Assembly: GCF_008973485.1 (NCBI RefSeq)
Contig: NZ_CP031223.1
Location: 3,930,001 to 3,994,000, forward strand
DNA: 64,000 bases
Source of the DNA: Psychrobacillus glaciei
GTDB taxonomy: Bacteria; Bacillota; Bacilli; Bacillales_A; Planococcaceae
Reading direction: 5' to 3'
Made by a program: the position numbers and the translations under genes. Below the pieces are notes generated by a model. It ran no database searches and was not told the DNA's origin. It was given only the letters and a program-made list of their open reading frames with translations. Position 1 is the first letter of the stretch. Every line of letters starts with the position of its first letter. Shown piece by piece: positions 26,733-34,376 of the stretch.

Positions 26733-27650
26733 TTATTCAACAATTTGTAGTATGATTCGTCCGCGTCCATGCCCACGTTGGCTAAGTTCATGAGCTTGTG
26801 CAGCTTCATGTAACGAAAACTTTTGTCCAACAAATCCTTTAACCTTACCTTCATCCATTAGTTGCGCAATAGTTTCCAAATCTTTTTTAGCAAATGCTCG
26901 GCTTGGTTTTATTAATCTAACTCCCTTTTCTTGAGCTCTCTCTAAAGATGGTTGACCTGCTATTGAAATTAGCACTCCACCTTTTCTAATGACCGACCAG
27001 GATTTTTCAAGCGTCTCTCCTCCAACGGTGTCTAGCACGAAATCCATATCTTGAACGACCTTTTCAAATTGAGTTGAAGTATAATCAATAACCATATCTG
27101 CACCTATAGAACGGACGTATTCCAAATTGGTTGGGCCGGCTGTGGCCGTCACGTGAGCTCCCATCCACTTTGCAAACTGAATCGCAAACAACCCAACCCC
27201 ACCTGCAGCCCCGTGAATCAAAACTCGATCTCCTGCTTTTACATTGCCATCATTGAATAACACTTGCCAAGCAGTCGTTGCACCACCTGATATGGCTGCA
27301 GCTTCATTGAAACCAATCGATTCTAATTTCAATGCAATTGTATCGATTGAAACAGTCGTATAAGTTGCGTAAGACCCATTTGAAGTACGTCCAAATACCT
27401 CTTGCCCTACTTTAAACTCGGTAACACTCGCTCCTACTTTTTCAATTACTCCTGCAAATGCGCTACCTGGAATTACAGGAAAGTGCACTGGCATTGGCAT
27501 CCATCCTTGACGTATTTTCCAATCAATAGGCAAAACACCTGAGGAATGAACTCGAACAAGCACTTCATCTTCCTTTGGCTCTGGTCGTTTCACCCGCTCT
27601 ACCTTCAATACTTCAGGACCACCGAATTCACTATAACGAACTGCTTCCAT
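26733..27650 (-). CDS. Zinc-independent MDR family NADPH:quinone reductase-like oxidoreductase
   Basis: 305 aa, start MEAVRYSEFGGPEVLKVERV chosen because AAGG lies about 10 bases upstream; GTG 27662 and ATG 27659 are alternatives. GroES-like domain, then the Rossmann segment GDRVLIHGAAGGVGLFAIQFA near residue 140, typical of quinone oxidoreductases of the crotonase-independent MDR type. The structural and catalytic zinc Cys are absent. It would reduce quinones or enones with NADPH. Transcribed divergently from a marR gene across two palindromic operators, so likely induced by the same stress. Confidence 0.9.
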   Translation of the reverse strand: MEAVRYSEFGGPEVLKVERVKRPEPKEDEVLVRVHSSGVLPIDWKIRQGWMPMPVHFPVIPGSAFAGVIEKVGASVTEFKVGQEVFGRTSNGSYATYTTVSIDTIALKLESIGFNEAAAISGGATTAWQVLFNDGNVKAGDRVLIHGAAGGVGLFAIQFAKWMGAHVTATAGPTNLEYVRSIGADMVIDYTSTQFEKVVQDMDFVLDTVGGETLEKSWSVIRKGGVLISIAGQPSLERAQEKGVRLIKPSRAFAKKDLETIAQLMDEGKVKGFVGQKFSLHEAAQAHELSQRGHGRGRIILQIVE

Positions 27651-27741
27651 CTCGTTCATCACCTTGCAACACTTCCTCTTTTTTATTTTTATGATCTTTT
27701 ATCTTTAAATAAATTGTTTAATGACGTAATATGATATTTAC

Positions 27742-27785
27742 TGAGTATACTCACAAACTTAATATACTGAGTATACTCAGTATAT
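27742..27785. promoter_or_regulatory. Double MarR operator
   Basis: Two palindromes share the core TGAGTATACTCA: one at 27742-27753, the other at 27768-27779 embedded in a perfect 24-bp palindrome (27762-27785). Their centres are 26 bp apart. They lie between the divergent MDR reductase and marR genes, with the second just before the marR start, so the regulator probably represses both. Confidence 0.82.
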
Positions 27786-27812
27786 AAAAATGCGTCAAGG
27801 AGAATGTCATCT

Positions 27813-28247
27813 ATGGTACAATCAAAAGCCCCTACAGCAAGCGATCTATTACAAATACTTTTTAAAACAAATCACCTTTTACACCAACAATTCGAAAAAC
27901 ATATTGCTAATTATGGGATTCCTGATTACTTAACAGGACCAAGGCTCAGATTTCTCATCGTCCTTGAAGAAAATCCGAATATCCGAATGAATGATATTGC
28001 CAAACAAATTGGAATACAACCTAGAACTGTTACGCAATATGTTGATACCCTTGAAAAAGAAGAACTGCTCATTCGTCTGCCAGATCCCGAAGATCGCCGA
28101 GCTACATTACTGCAATTAACCGAAGCGGCACTACCACTAATAAAGAAATCTCGTGCAGGTATGAGTGAAGCCGCAGAAAAATTACTGGAGCCTTTATCAG
28201 ATGAACAACGGATTCAGTTTTTAACCATACTTAGTACACTTAAATAA
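27813..28247 (+). CDS. MarR family transcriptional regulator
   Basis: 144 aa from ATG 27813, since AAGGAGA touches the earlier ATG at 27804 and is 9-10 bases from this one. Winged helix: IRMNDIAKQIGIQPRTVTQY (recognition helix) and LIRLPDPEDRRATLLQLTEA (wing with the DxRR motif). Helical ends form the dimer interface. Probably represses itself and the divergent reductase by binding the palindromes in between; ligand likely a phenolic or quinone, by family. Confidence 0.92.
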   Translation: MVQSKAPTASDLLQILFKTNHLLHQQFEKHIANYGIPDYLTGPRLRFLIVLEENPNIRMNDIAKQIGIQPRTVTQYVDTLEKEELLIRLPDPEDRRATLLQLTEAALPLIKKSRAGMSEAAEKLLEPLSDEQRIQFLTILSTLK

Positions 28248-28301
28248 AAGAATGATCCCTCTTCCTAAAGGGAAATGACCGTGGAAGGAAGTCCATATAA
28301 A

Positions 28302-28336
28302 AAATCCCTCTCTGTTTTTATAAACAAAGAGGGATT
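28302..28336 (-). terminator. Terminator of the azoreductase gene
   Basis: AATCCCTCT (28303-28311) pairs with AGAGGGATT (28328-28336); on the minus strand the stem is followed by a T-run. It may also end the convergent marR transcript. Confidence 0.85.
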
Positions 28337-28348
28337 ACTTATTTTATA

Positions 28349-28993
28349 TTACGCTTTAACTGTTTCTGCTGATAATGATTTTGCAACTGCAGTTACTTTT
28401 TCAAGACCTTCTGCAACAATTTGTCCTGCTTTATCTGGCATTGCATTGTGACCTTCGATAATTACTTCTTCCACTGACATTCCGAATACGCCTCCAAATA
28501 CATTGCGCATATAAGTAGCAGCCATTTCCATCGGCGCTGTTTCTGGAGTAGAGTAAATTCCACCACGTGCACTTAGGATAATGGCTTTTTTCTCAGGCAT
28601 TAAACTAATTAATTGACCTTCTGGACTATATTTAAATGCAAAACCAGCTTGATACGTATAATCAACAAATGTTTGTAATGCTGCTGGGATTGTTAAGTTC
28701 CAAAGTGGGAAAGCGAAAACAACTACATCAGCAGCTGATAAAGCATCCATTGCTTTTTGTTTGGCAGCTAAAATACGTTGCTCCACATTTGATAATTCTT
28801 GTTCGTTTTGCATTTTCCCAAATGCGTTGAATAAGTCTTGACCAAAGTAAGGCATGTCCTCTGCAAACACGTCGAAAGTTGTTACGTTAAGGTCCTGTGC
28901 ATTCTTTACTTCTTCCATAAATGTTTCATACATTTTGCTTGATATAGCTTCTGTCGCTGGACGGTTATTTGCTTTTACTACTAATATATTCAT
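28349..28993 (-). CDS. azoR: FMN-dependent NADH-azoreductase (AzoR family)
   Basis: 214 aa from ATG 28993 with GGAGG 9 bases upstream. Flavodoxin-like fold: MNILVVKANNRPATEAISSK with the FMN phosphate loop, PLWNLTIPAALQTFVDY near residue 100 (PxWNxxxP signature) and LSARGGIYS near 145. Reduces azo compounds and quinones with NADH in the cytosol; in Bacillus such enzymes protect against catechols and quinones. Its neighbours (MarR/MDR reductase and TetR/MFS) fit a detoxification stretch. Confidence 0.92.
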   Translation of the reverse strand: MNILVVKANNRPATEAISSKMYETFMEEVKNAQDLNVTTFDVFAEDMPYFGQDLFNAFGKMQNEQELSNVEQRILAAKQKAMDALSAADVVVFAFPLWNLTIPAALQTFVDYTYQAGFAFKYSPEGQLISLMPEKKAIILSARGGIYSTPETAPMEMAATYMRNVFGGVFGMSVEEVIIEGHNAMPDKAGQIVAEGLEKVTAVAKSLSAETVKA

Positions 28994-29143
28994 TATATAT
29001 TCCTCCAAATTGTTTACTATAGTTGGGTTTTCTTAACCATTCAGTATCTTACCATATGAACTTATTCAGATTCTACTTATTTGTCTCGAAGTCGAACCAT
29101 TTGCGAAACCTAATTAGTTAGCAAACTACAAATATAATTGAAT

Positions 29144-29187
29144 AAAGCTGTTTAACTAGGATTTTCTCTTAGTTAAACAGCTTTTTT
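29144..29187. terminator. Terminator-like hairpin downstream of the TetR gene
   Basis: AAAGCTGTTTAACTA (29144-29158) pairs exactly with TAGTTAAACAGCTTT (29170-29184), followed on the plus strand by more T. It lies 20 bp after the tetR stop, which it should serve from the minus strand. Confidence 0.8.
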
Positions 29188-29206
29188 GCTTTATAAGTAA
29201 ATACTA

Positions 29207-30109
29207 TTAGGATATCGGATAATACTTCATATTCGCTAAAATTTGCTCATATTGTAGAAACTCTTTTAAATTGCTTAGTTCCTCAGTCCTTTTTAACGTA
29301 GATAAGGCACTCTCAATTAAAAATTTTCTTGGTTCTTTATTGTTCATTATTTCCTCTTGGATAAAATACAACAAGTTTAAATAAGTTGTCATTCTTTTTC
29401 CCTCAATAACTAATCCCTTCTCAATTACCTTTTTTAAGTTTAATGTGGAAAATGAAAATTCATTGTTAAAAAAATCATTATAATCCGATTGAGGCAATAA
29501 TGTATTTAACTTTTCGGATTCGAATAAGTGAACGCCCTTTGTACTAATATCTTCTAAAATTGTAATTACTCGATCCATCGAATAGTTAACTATTTCCTTC
29601 ATTTTAAAAGTTGTTTTCAAAGTATGACTCATATAAAGAATATTTTGCACTACACCCGTAAAAATAACTGCACAGTCCATCAAATAGATTTCTTTATCAC
29701 GAGGAAAAATATCTAAAAAACGTTCATATACCCAATGTAAAAATAAAAGTTTGAACTGTTTTATGAATTTAATAAGATCTGGATCACTTGATACCAGCAC
29801 ATCGTCGATCAATTGATTTAACTTGTTTTTTTTATTTAATTTCATTATAAAACTGATCTGCTCTTTGAAAATATTAATGTCACTAACTTCTTCTCCAATG
29901 AGTAGCTTGTCTCTCTCTATTTGCATATTTTCTAGAATAAGATTAAACACAGCTTTAAACAGTTCACTTTTGGAAGAAAAATAATTATAAAATGACCCTT
30001 TTGAAATACCGCTATGATCTAAAATATCTTGAATGGACGTAGCGTGATAGCCTTGTTCAATAAATAATTCATGCGCTTTATCTATGACATTCCTTTTTTT
30101 CTTATTCAT
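29207..30109 (-). CDS. TetR family transcriptional regulator
   Basis: 300 aa, longer than the usual 190-220 aa. N-terminal TetR HTH: VIDKAHELFIEQGYHATSIQ and SGISKGSFYNYFSSKSELFK. The long C-terminal part (60-300) should be the ligand and dimer domain, with an unassigned extra 80 residues. AAGGAG lies 8 bases before the ATG. Divergent from an MFS drug exporter with repeated operator-like motifs between, so it probably represses the exporter. Confidence 0.92.
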   Translation of the reverse strand: MNKKKRNVIDKAHELFIEQGYHATSIQDILDHSGISKGSFYNYFSSKSELFKAVFNLILENMQIERDKLLIGEEVSDINIFKEQISFIMKLNKKNKLNQLIDDVLVSSDPDLIKFIKQFKLLFLHWVYERFLDIFPRDKEIYLMDCAVIFTGVVQNILYMSHTLKTTFKMKEIVNYSMDRVITILEDISTKGVHLFESEKLNTLLPQSDYNDFFNNEFSFSTLNLKKVIEKGLVIEGKRMTTYLNLLYFIQEEIMNNKEPRKFLIESALSTLKRTEELSNLKEFLQYEQILANMKYYPIS

Positions 30110-30169
30110 CGCTTGTACTCCTTTAGATATTAATCATTCTAACCATTATATCACAGGTCACTTATACCA

Positions 30170-30201
30170 CTAGTATATTTTTATACACCTAGTATATTTT
30201 T
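30170..30201. promoter_or_regulatory. Direct repeats, putative TetR operator
   Basis: CTAGTATATTTTT occurs at 30170-30182 and again at 30189-30201, 19 bp apart; GTATA-N4-TATAC at 30173-30186 adds dyad symmetry. A related TTAGTATATAAAAA stands at 30267-30280 next to the MFS ribosome binding site. The spacing and location between the divergent tetR and MFS genes suggest regulator binding. Confidence 0.55.
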
Positions 30202-30297
30202 CTTGCTAATTGAGTTTCATAGGTGTAATATAAATTTTGCCAAACTAAAGGTTCGCAAATGAACTATTAGTATATAAAAATAAAAGGAGAATACTAA

Positions 30298-31785
30298 ATG
30301 CCTGAAAAACAAACAAAACCTCCATATGGTTTGTTAGCAATACTAATGACTGGAGCTTTCGTAGCTCTATTAAGTAATACACTTTTGAATGTCGCTTTAC
30401 CTGCCATTATGAAAGAATTTGATGTCAGTGCTTCAACGGTACAATGGTTGTCGACTGGTTACATGTTAGTGAATGGTATTATTATTCCTACTACTGCATT
30501 CTTAATTAAAAAAAATACAGCCAGACGTTTGTTCTTAACTGCTATGGGATTATTCATAGTTGGTACATTAATCGGTGGATTTGCACCAAACTTCCCAGTT
30601 TTATTAGCTGCTCGTATGATACAAGGTTCTGGAGCAGCATTAATCATGCCACTATTAATGACTGTACTATTTACAAGTTTCCCTCCTGAAAAACGTGGTT
30701 CTGCTATGGGAATGTTCGGGATTGTAATGATTTTCGCACCCGCTATAGGACCAACACTATCCGGTTGGGTTATCCAACACTATGATTGGTCTGTGTTGTT
30801 CTTAATGATGATTCCAATTATGATTCTAGTGTGGGTTTTAGGATTCTTTAAATTAAAAGATAAAAAAGAGAAAAGCAATGATAAAATTGATGCGCTATCA
30901 GTTGTTTTATCGGCTTTAAGCTTCGGTGGTATTTTATATGGATTTAGTACAGCCGGTAATCATGGTTGGTCTACTCCTAGTGTTTACTTAACAATTATTG
31001 TTGGAGTCGTGTCTTTAGTTACTTTAATTCTAAGACAATTCAAATTGAGCCAACCAATGTTAGATTTTAGAGTATATAAGTATCCAATGTTTGCTCTATC
31101 TTCTGCCATTTCAGTTACATTAAGTATAGCAATGTTCTCGGCTATGCTGTTAATGCCAATTTACCTTCAAAGTATTCGTGGTATTTCTCCGATGGATTCT
31201 GGTTTACTCATGTTACCAGGAGCTCTAATAATGGGGATTATGATGCCAATAACAGGAAGAATCTTCGATAAATTTGGTCCTAAAATATTGGCATATGTAG
31301 GTTTAGCAATAGTGATTGTTACAACATACTTATTTAGCCTGTTAACAGATTCAACAGGTTATACTCATTTAGTTGTTATTTATTCGATCCGTATGCTTGG
31401 TATTTCTATGGTTATGATGCCAATTATGACAAACGGTTTAAATCAAATACCACCAGCTCTAACACCACACGGTACAGCTATGAACAGTACCATTCAACAA
31501 GTTTCTGGAGCTATCGGGGCTAGCTTACTTGTTACAATAATGTCGAATCGCACGACAACCCATATACAAGAAATGATGACCGAAGCCACAGCTAAGTTAA
31601 CGACTTCTCCTACAGGAGAAGCTTTACAACAATTGCAACAACATGTTGGAATGGAAGCGATGATTTCAGGTATTAACGATTCATTTTTAGTTTCTACTGG
31701 TATTGCTGTTGTAGCGTTTATTCTATCCTTATTCCTAAAGCGTACAACTGGTGGAAAATCTGCAGCTAAAGCGGTAGAAAAATAA
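30298..31785 (+). CDS. MFS drug:H+ antiporter, DHA2 (EmrB/QacA) family
   Basis: 495 aa with 14 predicted membrane helices. DHA2 motifs: LLNVALPAIMKEFDVSAS in TM1 (motif D1), STGYMLVNGI, LFLTAMGLFIVGTLIGGFAP, the antiporter motif GPTLSGWVI (motif C) in TM5. It would export lipophilic toxic compounds using the proton gradient. GGAG 8 bases before ATG. Control by the divergent TetR is probable. Confidence 0.93.
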   Translation: MPEKQTKPPYGLLAILMTGAFVALLSNTLLNVALPAIMKEFDVSASTVQWLSTGYMLVNGIIIPTTAFLIKKNTARRLFLTAMGLFIVGTLIGGFAPNFPVLLAARMIQGSGAALIMPLLMTVLFTSFPPEKRGSAMGMFGIVMIFAPAIGPTLSGWVIQHYDWSVLFLMMIPIMILVWVLGFFKLKDKKEKSNDKIDALSVVLSALSFGGILYGFSTAGNHGWSTPSVYLTIIVGVVSLVTLILRQFKLSQPMLDFRVYKYPMFALSSAISVTLSIAMFSAMLLMPIYLQSIRGISPMDSGLLMLPGALIMGIMMPITGRIFDKFGPKILAYVGLAIVIVTTYLFSLLTDSTGYTHLVVIYSIRMLGISMVMMPIMTNGLNQIPPALTPHGTAMNSTIQQVSGAIGASLLVTIMSNRTTTHIQEMMTEATAKLTTSPTGEALQQLQQHVGMEAMISGINDSFLVSTGIAVVAFILSLFLKRTTGGKSAAKAVEK

Positions 31786-31836
31786 ACACCTTATAGCAAG
31801 CATAATATAAACTTAATTCAAAAAACACTAGCTTCC

Positions 31837-32095
31837 ATTAAGGGCACCTGGTCATCACCAATTCCCGAGTGATTTGGACTAAACATCGGCTACACTATTA
31901 ATGAAGAATTTCAAAGAGGATCTGGATGTGACTGCGTCACTTCCAGATCCTCTTTTTTCGGTAATCTTGTGGCGGATGTTTGTCCGTCGCCCTCTTGAAA
32001 TTGATAGAGACAAGGTACATAAGGTTTGGATAATGAGTGAATAAATCCTATTCTACTTTTTTAAAAGCGGACGAAGATACAATTTCGTCCGCTCT
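31837..32095. repeat. Dispersed structured repeat, copy A
   Basis: About 260 bp, matching copy B at 44571-44826. Conserved parts: GGCTACACTATT near 31888, a 41-bp core at 31961-32001 (one mismatch between copies), a block at 32017-32055 around CATAAGGTTTGG, and a last hairpin. Hairpin 1 (31916-31952) and hairpin 2 (32066-32093, AGCGGACGAA/TTCGTCCGCT, loop GATACAAT) have different arm sequences from copy B yet still pair. No ORF spans it. It lies between the MFS gene and a convergent gene. Confidence 0.8.
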
Positions 32096-32429
32096 GCTCT
32101 TCCTTATTAATGGATACTATCTACTTTTTCAGTTTCCACCAATTCGAATCATCTGCCCACTGATTCCTGTATACAGTGTACCGAAAAAGAAAAAAACAAA
32201 TTAGATCAAGCCCTTGTAAGGTTAAGTTAATACTAGATTTCTAGTATATCAATTTCATATACATTTGTATGAACACAGCAGCTTTACTCATATTTAAAAA
32301 TTAATAGGATATCCAATGACAATCAAAATAATGCCGGTTGAAAGTAGAAATTAGCTTTTTCGTGGTAGATGGTGGCTCACGTGAAACGGGAGCCATGGTA
32401 GTTTCTTATCTTTTTAAAAAGGTTGTCTC
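32096..32429. other. Intergenic stretch with inverted repeats
   Basis: No gene seen. ATACTAGA-TT-TCTAGTAT (32230-32247) is a perfect 8-2-8 inverted repeat reminiscent of the CTAGTATAT motif near the tetR gene. TGGCTC/GAGCCA (32373-32378 and 32390-32395) forms a second weak hairpin. The rest is AT-rich. Confidence 0.4.
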
Positions 32430-32451
32430 TTAAGTAGTTTCGCTACTTAAA
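32429..32451 (-). terminator. Possible terminator of the DUF2812 gene
   Basis: CTTAAGTAG and CTACTTAAG flank a TTTCG loop about 15 bp after the stop. On the minus strand a T-rich stretch follows only after several bases, so this may be a weak terminator. Confidence 0.5.
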
Positions 32452-32464
32452 GAAAACATTTTAT

Positions 32465-33007
32465 CTATTCCTCAAATATTTGTTGCTGTTCTTTTATCGC
32501 ATTTTTGCGTCGGTATATTTTAATATTCGGTATTAATATGAGAATAGCAGTTGCTATACCGAATATACCAGCTGTCGAACTGATTGTACCCCGGTATGAA
32601 GCATGATCTGAAACCATTAAGTTAAAAATACCCATAATAAGATTACCAAGAAATAGAACAGTAAAAAGATTAAGTATACGATTATAGTAAGAAATTTTGG
32701 ATGAAGTATCTGTATAAATTTCGAAAGGTCCTTCCGCAGCTTTCTTCCGAAAGTACGCCCAGCCTCCAAATTTATTCACAACCTCAATTCCACTTTCCTT
32801 TAAAAATTCTAAATAATCATTTTTGTTTTTCAAAGCAAGCCCCGCGAGCAACTCATTACGATAAATATAAGCTCCAGGCTCACCTTTCACAAGTGTATAT
32901 CGAAAGACCATAATTTTTTTAAAATGCCAGCCATTCTGCGCCATCTCATTTACCCACTGTTCTTCTTTTTCATAATCCACATAAAAACGATATTTTACTT
33001 TTTTCAT
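32465..33007 (-). CDS. DUF2812 domain membrane protein
   Basis: 180 aa. The N-terminal 110 residues (KYRFYVDYEKEEQWVNEMAQNGWHF split over the start) form the DUF2812 domain, with GWAYFRK near 100; two membrane helices follow near 118-140 and 148-168, then a basic tail. Its ATG shares a base with the end of the padR gene (33007), so the two are translated together. DUF2812 proteins are commonly paired with PadR regulators; their biochemical role is unknown. Confidence 0.87.
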   Translation of the reverse strand: MKKVKYRFYVDYEKEEQWVNEMAQNGWHFKKIMVFRYTLVKGEPGAYIYRNELLAGLALKNKNDYLEFLKESGIEVVNKFGGWAYFRKKAAEGPFEIYTDTSSKISYYNRILNLFTVLFLGNLIMGIFNLMVSDHASYRGTISSTAGIFGIATAILILIPNIKIYRRKNAIKEQQQIFEE

Positions 33008-33324
33008 TATGATTTCTCTCCCTTCGTTATTTGTAGGCCATTTTCATACAGTTCATGTAGTCTTTTTATTTCTGACTGAATAATTGATTTCCCTAAACCT
33101 GTAATAATGTATTCTTTTTTGCGTCCATCTTCATCGAATGTAACAATCCATTTCCGGTCGATCAATGTTTTAATCGCACCGTAAATTGTTCCGGCCCCAA
33201 GCCGAACACGGCCATTACTTAGTTCCTCTGTGAGTTGCATAATGCCATAACCATGTCGCGGTTCATAAAGTGATAACAAAATATAATACACACCCTCTGT
33301 TAACGGCGGATTGTTCTGTCCCAT
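33007..33324 (-). CDS. PadR family transcriptional regulator
   Basis: 105 aa, PadR-s1 subfamily size. GVYYILLSLYEPRHGYGIMQ, then LGAGTIYGAIKTLIDRKWI (recognition helix) and the wing KKEYIITGLGK. AGGAGG lies 7 bases before the ATG. A near-perfect pair of 19-bp inverted arms just upstream (33350-33392) should be its operator. Likely represses itself and the DUF2812 gene, by family an envelope-stress or antibiotic response. Confidence 0.93.
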   Translation of the reverse strand: MGQNNPPLTEGVYYILLSLYEPRHGYGIMQLTEELSNGRVRLGAGTIYGAIKTLIDRKWIVTFDEDGRKKEYIITGLGKSIIQSEIKRLHELYENGLQITKGEKS

Positions 33325-33349
33325 AAGTATTCCTCCTATCGCCTCCTGA

Positions 33350-33392
33350 TATATCGTCAGCTGATATAAAAACTATATCAACTGACGATATA
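33350..33392. promoter_or_regulatory. PadR operator (19-bp inverted arms)
   Basis: TATATCGTCAGCTGATATA at 33350-33368 and TATATCAACTGACGATATA at 33374-33392 are reverse complements but for one base, 5 bp apart. Each arm also contains the ATAT...ATAT pattern typical of PadR sites. Located directly upstream of padR and between it and the divergent gene at 33470. Confidence 0.8.
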
Positions 33393-33469
33393 CTTGTCAA
33401 AGAAATTTTTGCTTAAAAAAGGATAACCTTCAATTGATAACGAATTAGAATTAGTAAGGGAGGAATTTG

Positions 33470-34252
33470 ATGACACATCTTATAACCGATTATCTTGGGA
33501 GAAAAATGCACATTTCCACCCCACCAAAAAGGATCATTTCGATTTGTCCAGCAATTACGGAAACACTCTTCGCTCTAGGTCTTGAGAATGAGATAGTAGG
33601 TCGAACGAGATATTGTATTTTCCCAAAAGGAATTGTAGAGCACGTGCCTATTGTGGGGGGCACAAAAGAAGTAAATATAGATAAAATACGTGAGCTACGG
33701 CCAGATCTCATTTTAGCTGAAAAAGAAGAAAACACGGAAGACATCGTGCGTGCACTCGAAAAAATTGCCCCAGTTTTCGTTATGGAGGTTCAATCCATAC
33801 AGGATGCTTACCGATTTTTACAAACACTTGGAGAACTGGCGAACAAGGAACAAGCTGCAGATATGCTCATTACTTCCTGCAAATCATCCTTCGCTTCCAT
33901 TCAGCATAAGCAATATCGAAAAGCTGCATATGTTATTTGGCGTAAACCATATATGGTCGTTGGAGGAACTACTTATATAAATGATGTATTACTTAAACTA
34001 GGTTTCCGTAATCCTTTTGAAAAAGAAGATTCTAGGTATCCTGCGGTGACAAAAGAGGAACTGGCAAATGCCAACCTAGATGTCCTTTTGCTCGCTTCCG
34101 AACCATTTCCTTTTCAAGAAAAACATCTAGCAGAATTCCAAGCATTTCTTCCTAACACAAAGATCGTATTAGTAGACGGTGAAATGTTTTGGTATGGGAC
34201 TAAAATGATAACATCTGGACCATATTTAGAAAATCTAATTAAAAATATTTAG
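33470..34252 (+). CDS. Cytosolic helical-backbone metal-receptor protein (BtuF/FhuD-like fold)
   Basis: 260 aa from ATG 33470 (AGGGAGG 7 bases upstream). Two lobes of the type III binding-protein fold: PPKRIISICPAITETLFALG, VGGTKEVNIDKIRELRPDLILAEKEEN (shown in parts), then VVGGTTYINDVLLKLGFRNP and SGPYLENL. Unlike true transporter receptors it has no signal peptide or lipobox, so it should stay in the cytosol. Such forms are annotated as cobalamin-binding proteins; the ligand is not known. No transporter genes adjoin it. Confidence 0.8.
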   Translation: MTHLITDYLGRKMHISTPPKRIISICPAITETLFALGLENEIVGRTRYCIFPKGIVEHVPIVGGTKEVNIDKIRELRPDLILAEKEENTEDIVRALEKIAPVFVMEVQSIQDAYRFLQTLGELANKEQAADMLITSCKSSFASIQHKQYRKAAYVIWRKPYMVVGGTTYINDVLLKLGFRNPFEKEDSRYPAVTKEELANANLDVLLLASEPFPFQEKHLAEFQAFLPNTKIVLVDGEMFWYGTKMITSGPYLENLIKNI

Positions 34253-34376
34253 AGAATTATAGTAGGGCTATCTTTGAACTTACTAATCTAAGGAATGTGT
34301 ACCATTTTAAGCGGTTTCTTTACTGTTTGATGGTAAAATAAAAGATAGACAAATTTTTGTAAAAGGAGATATATTC

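Noticed and set aside
31837-32095. Insertion sequence or transposase gene remnant
   Set aside because: No frame gives a recognisable transposase fragment, and no terminal inverted repeats or target duplications were seen; an IS end cannot be fully excluded.
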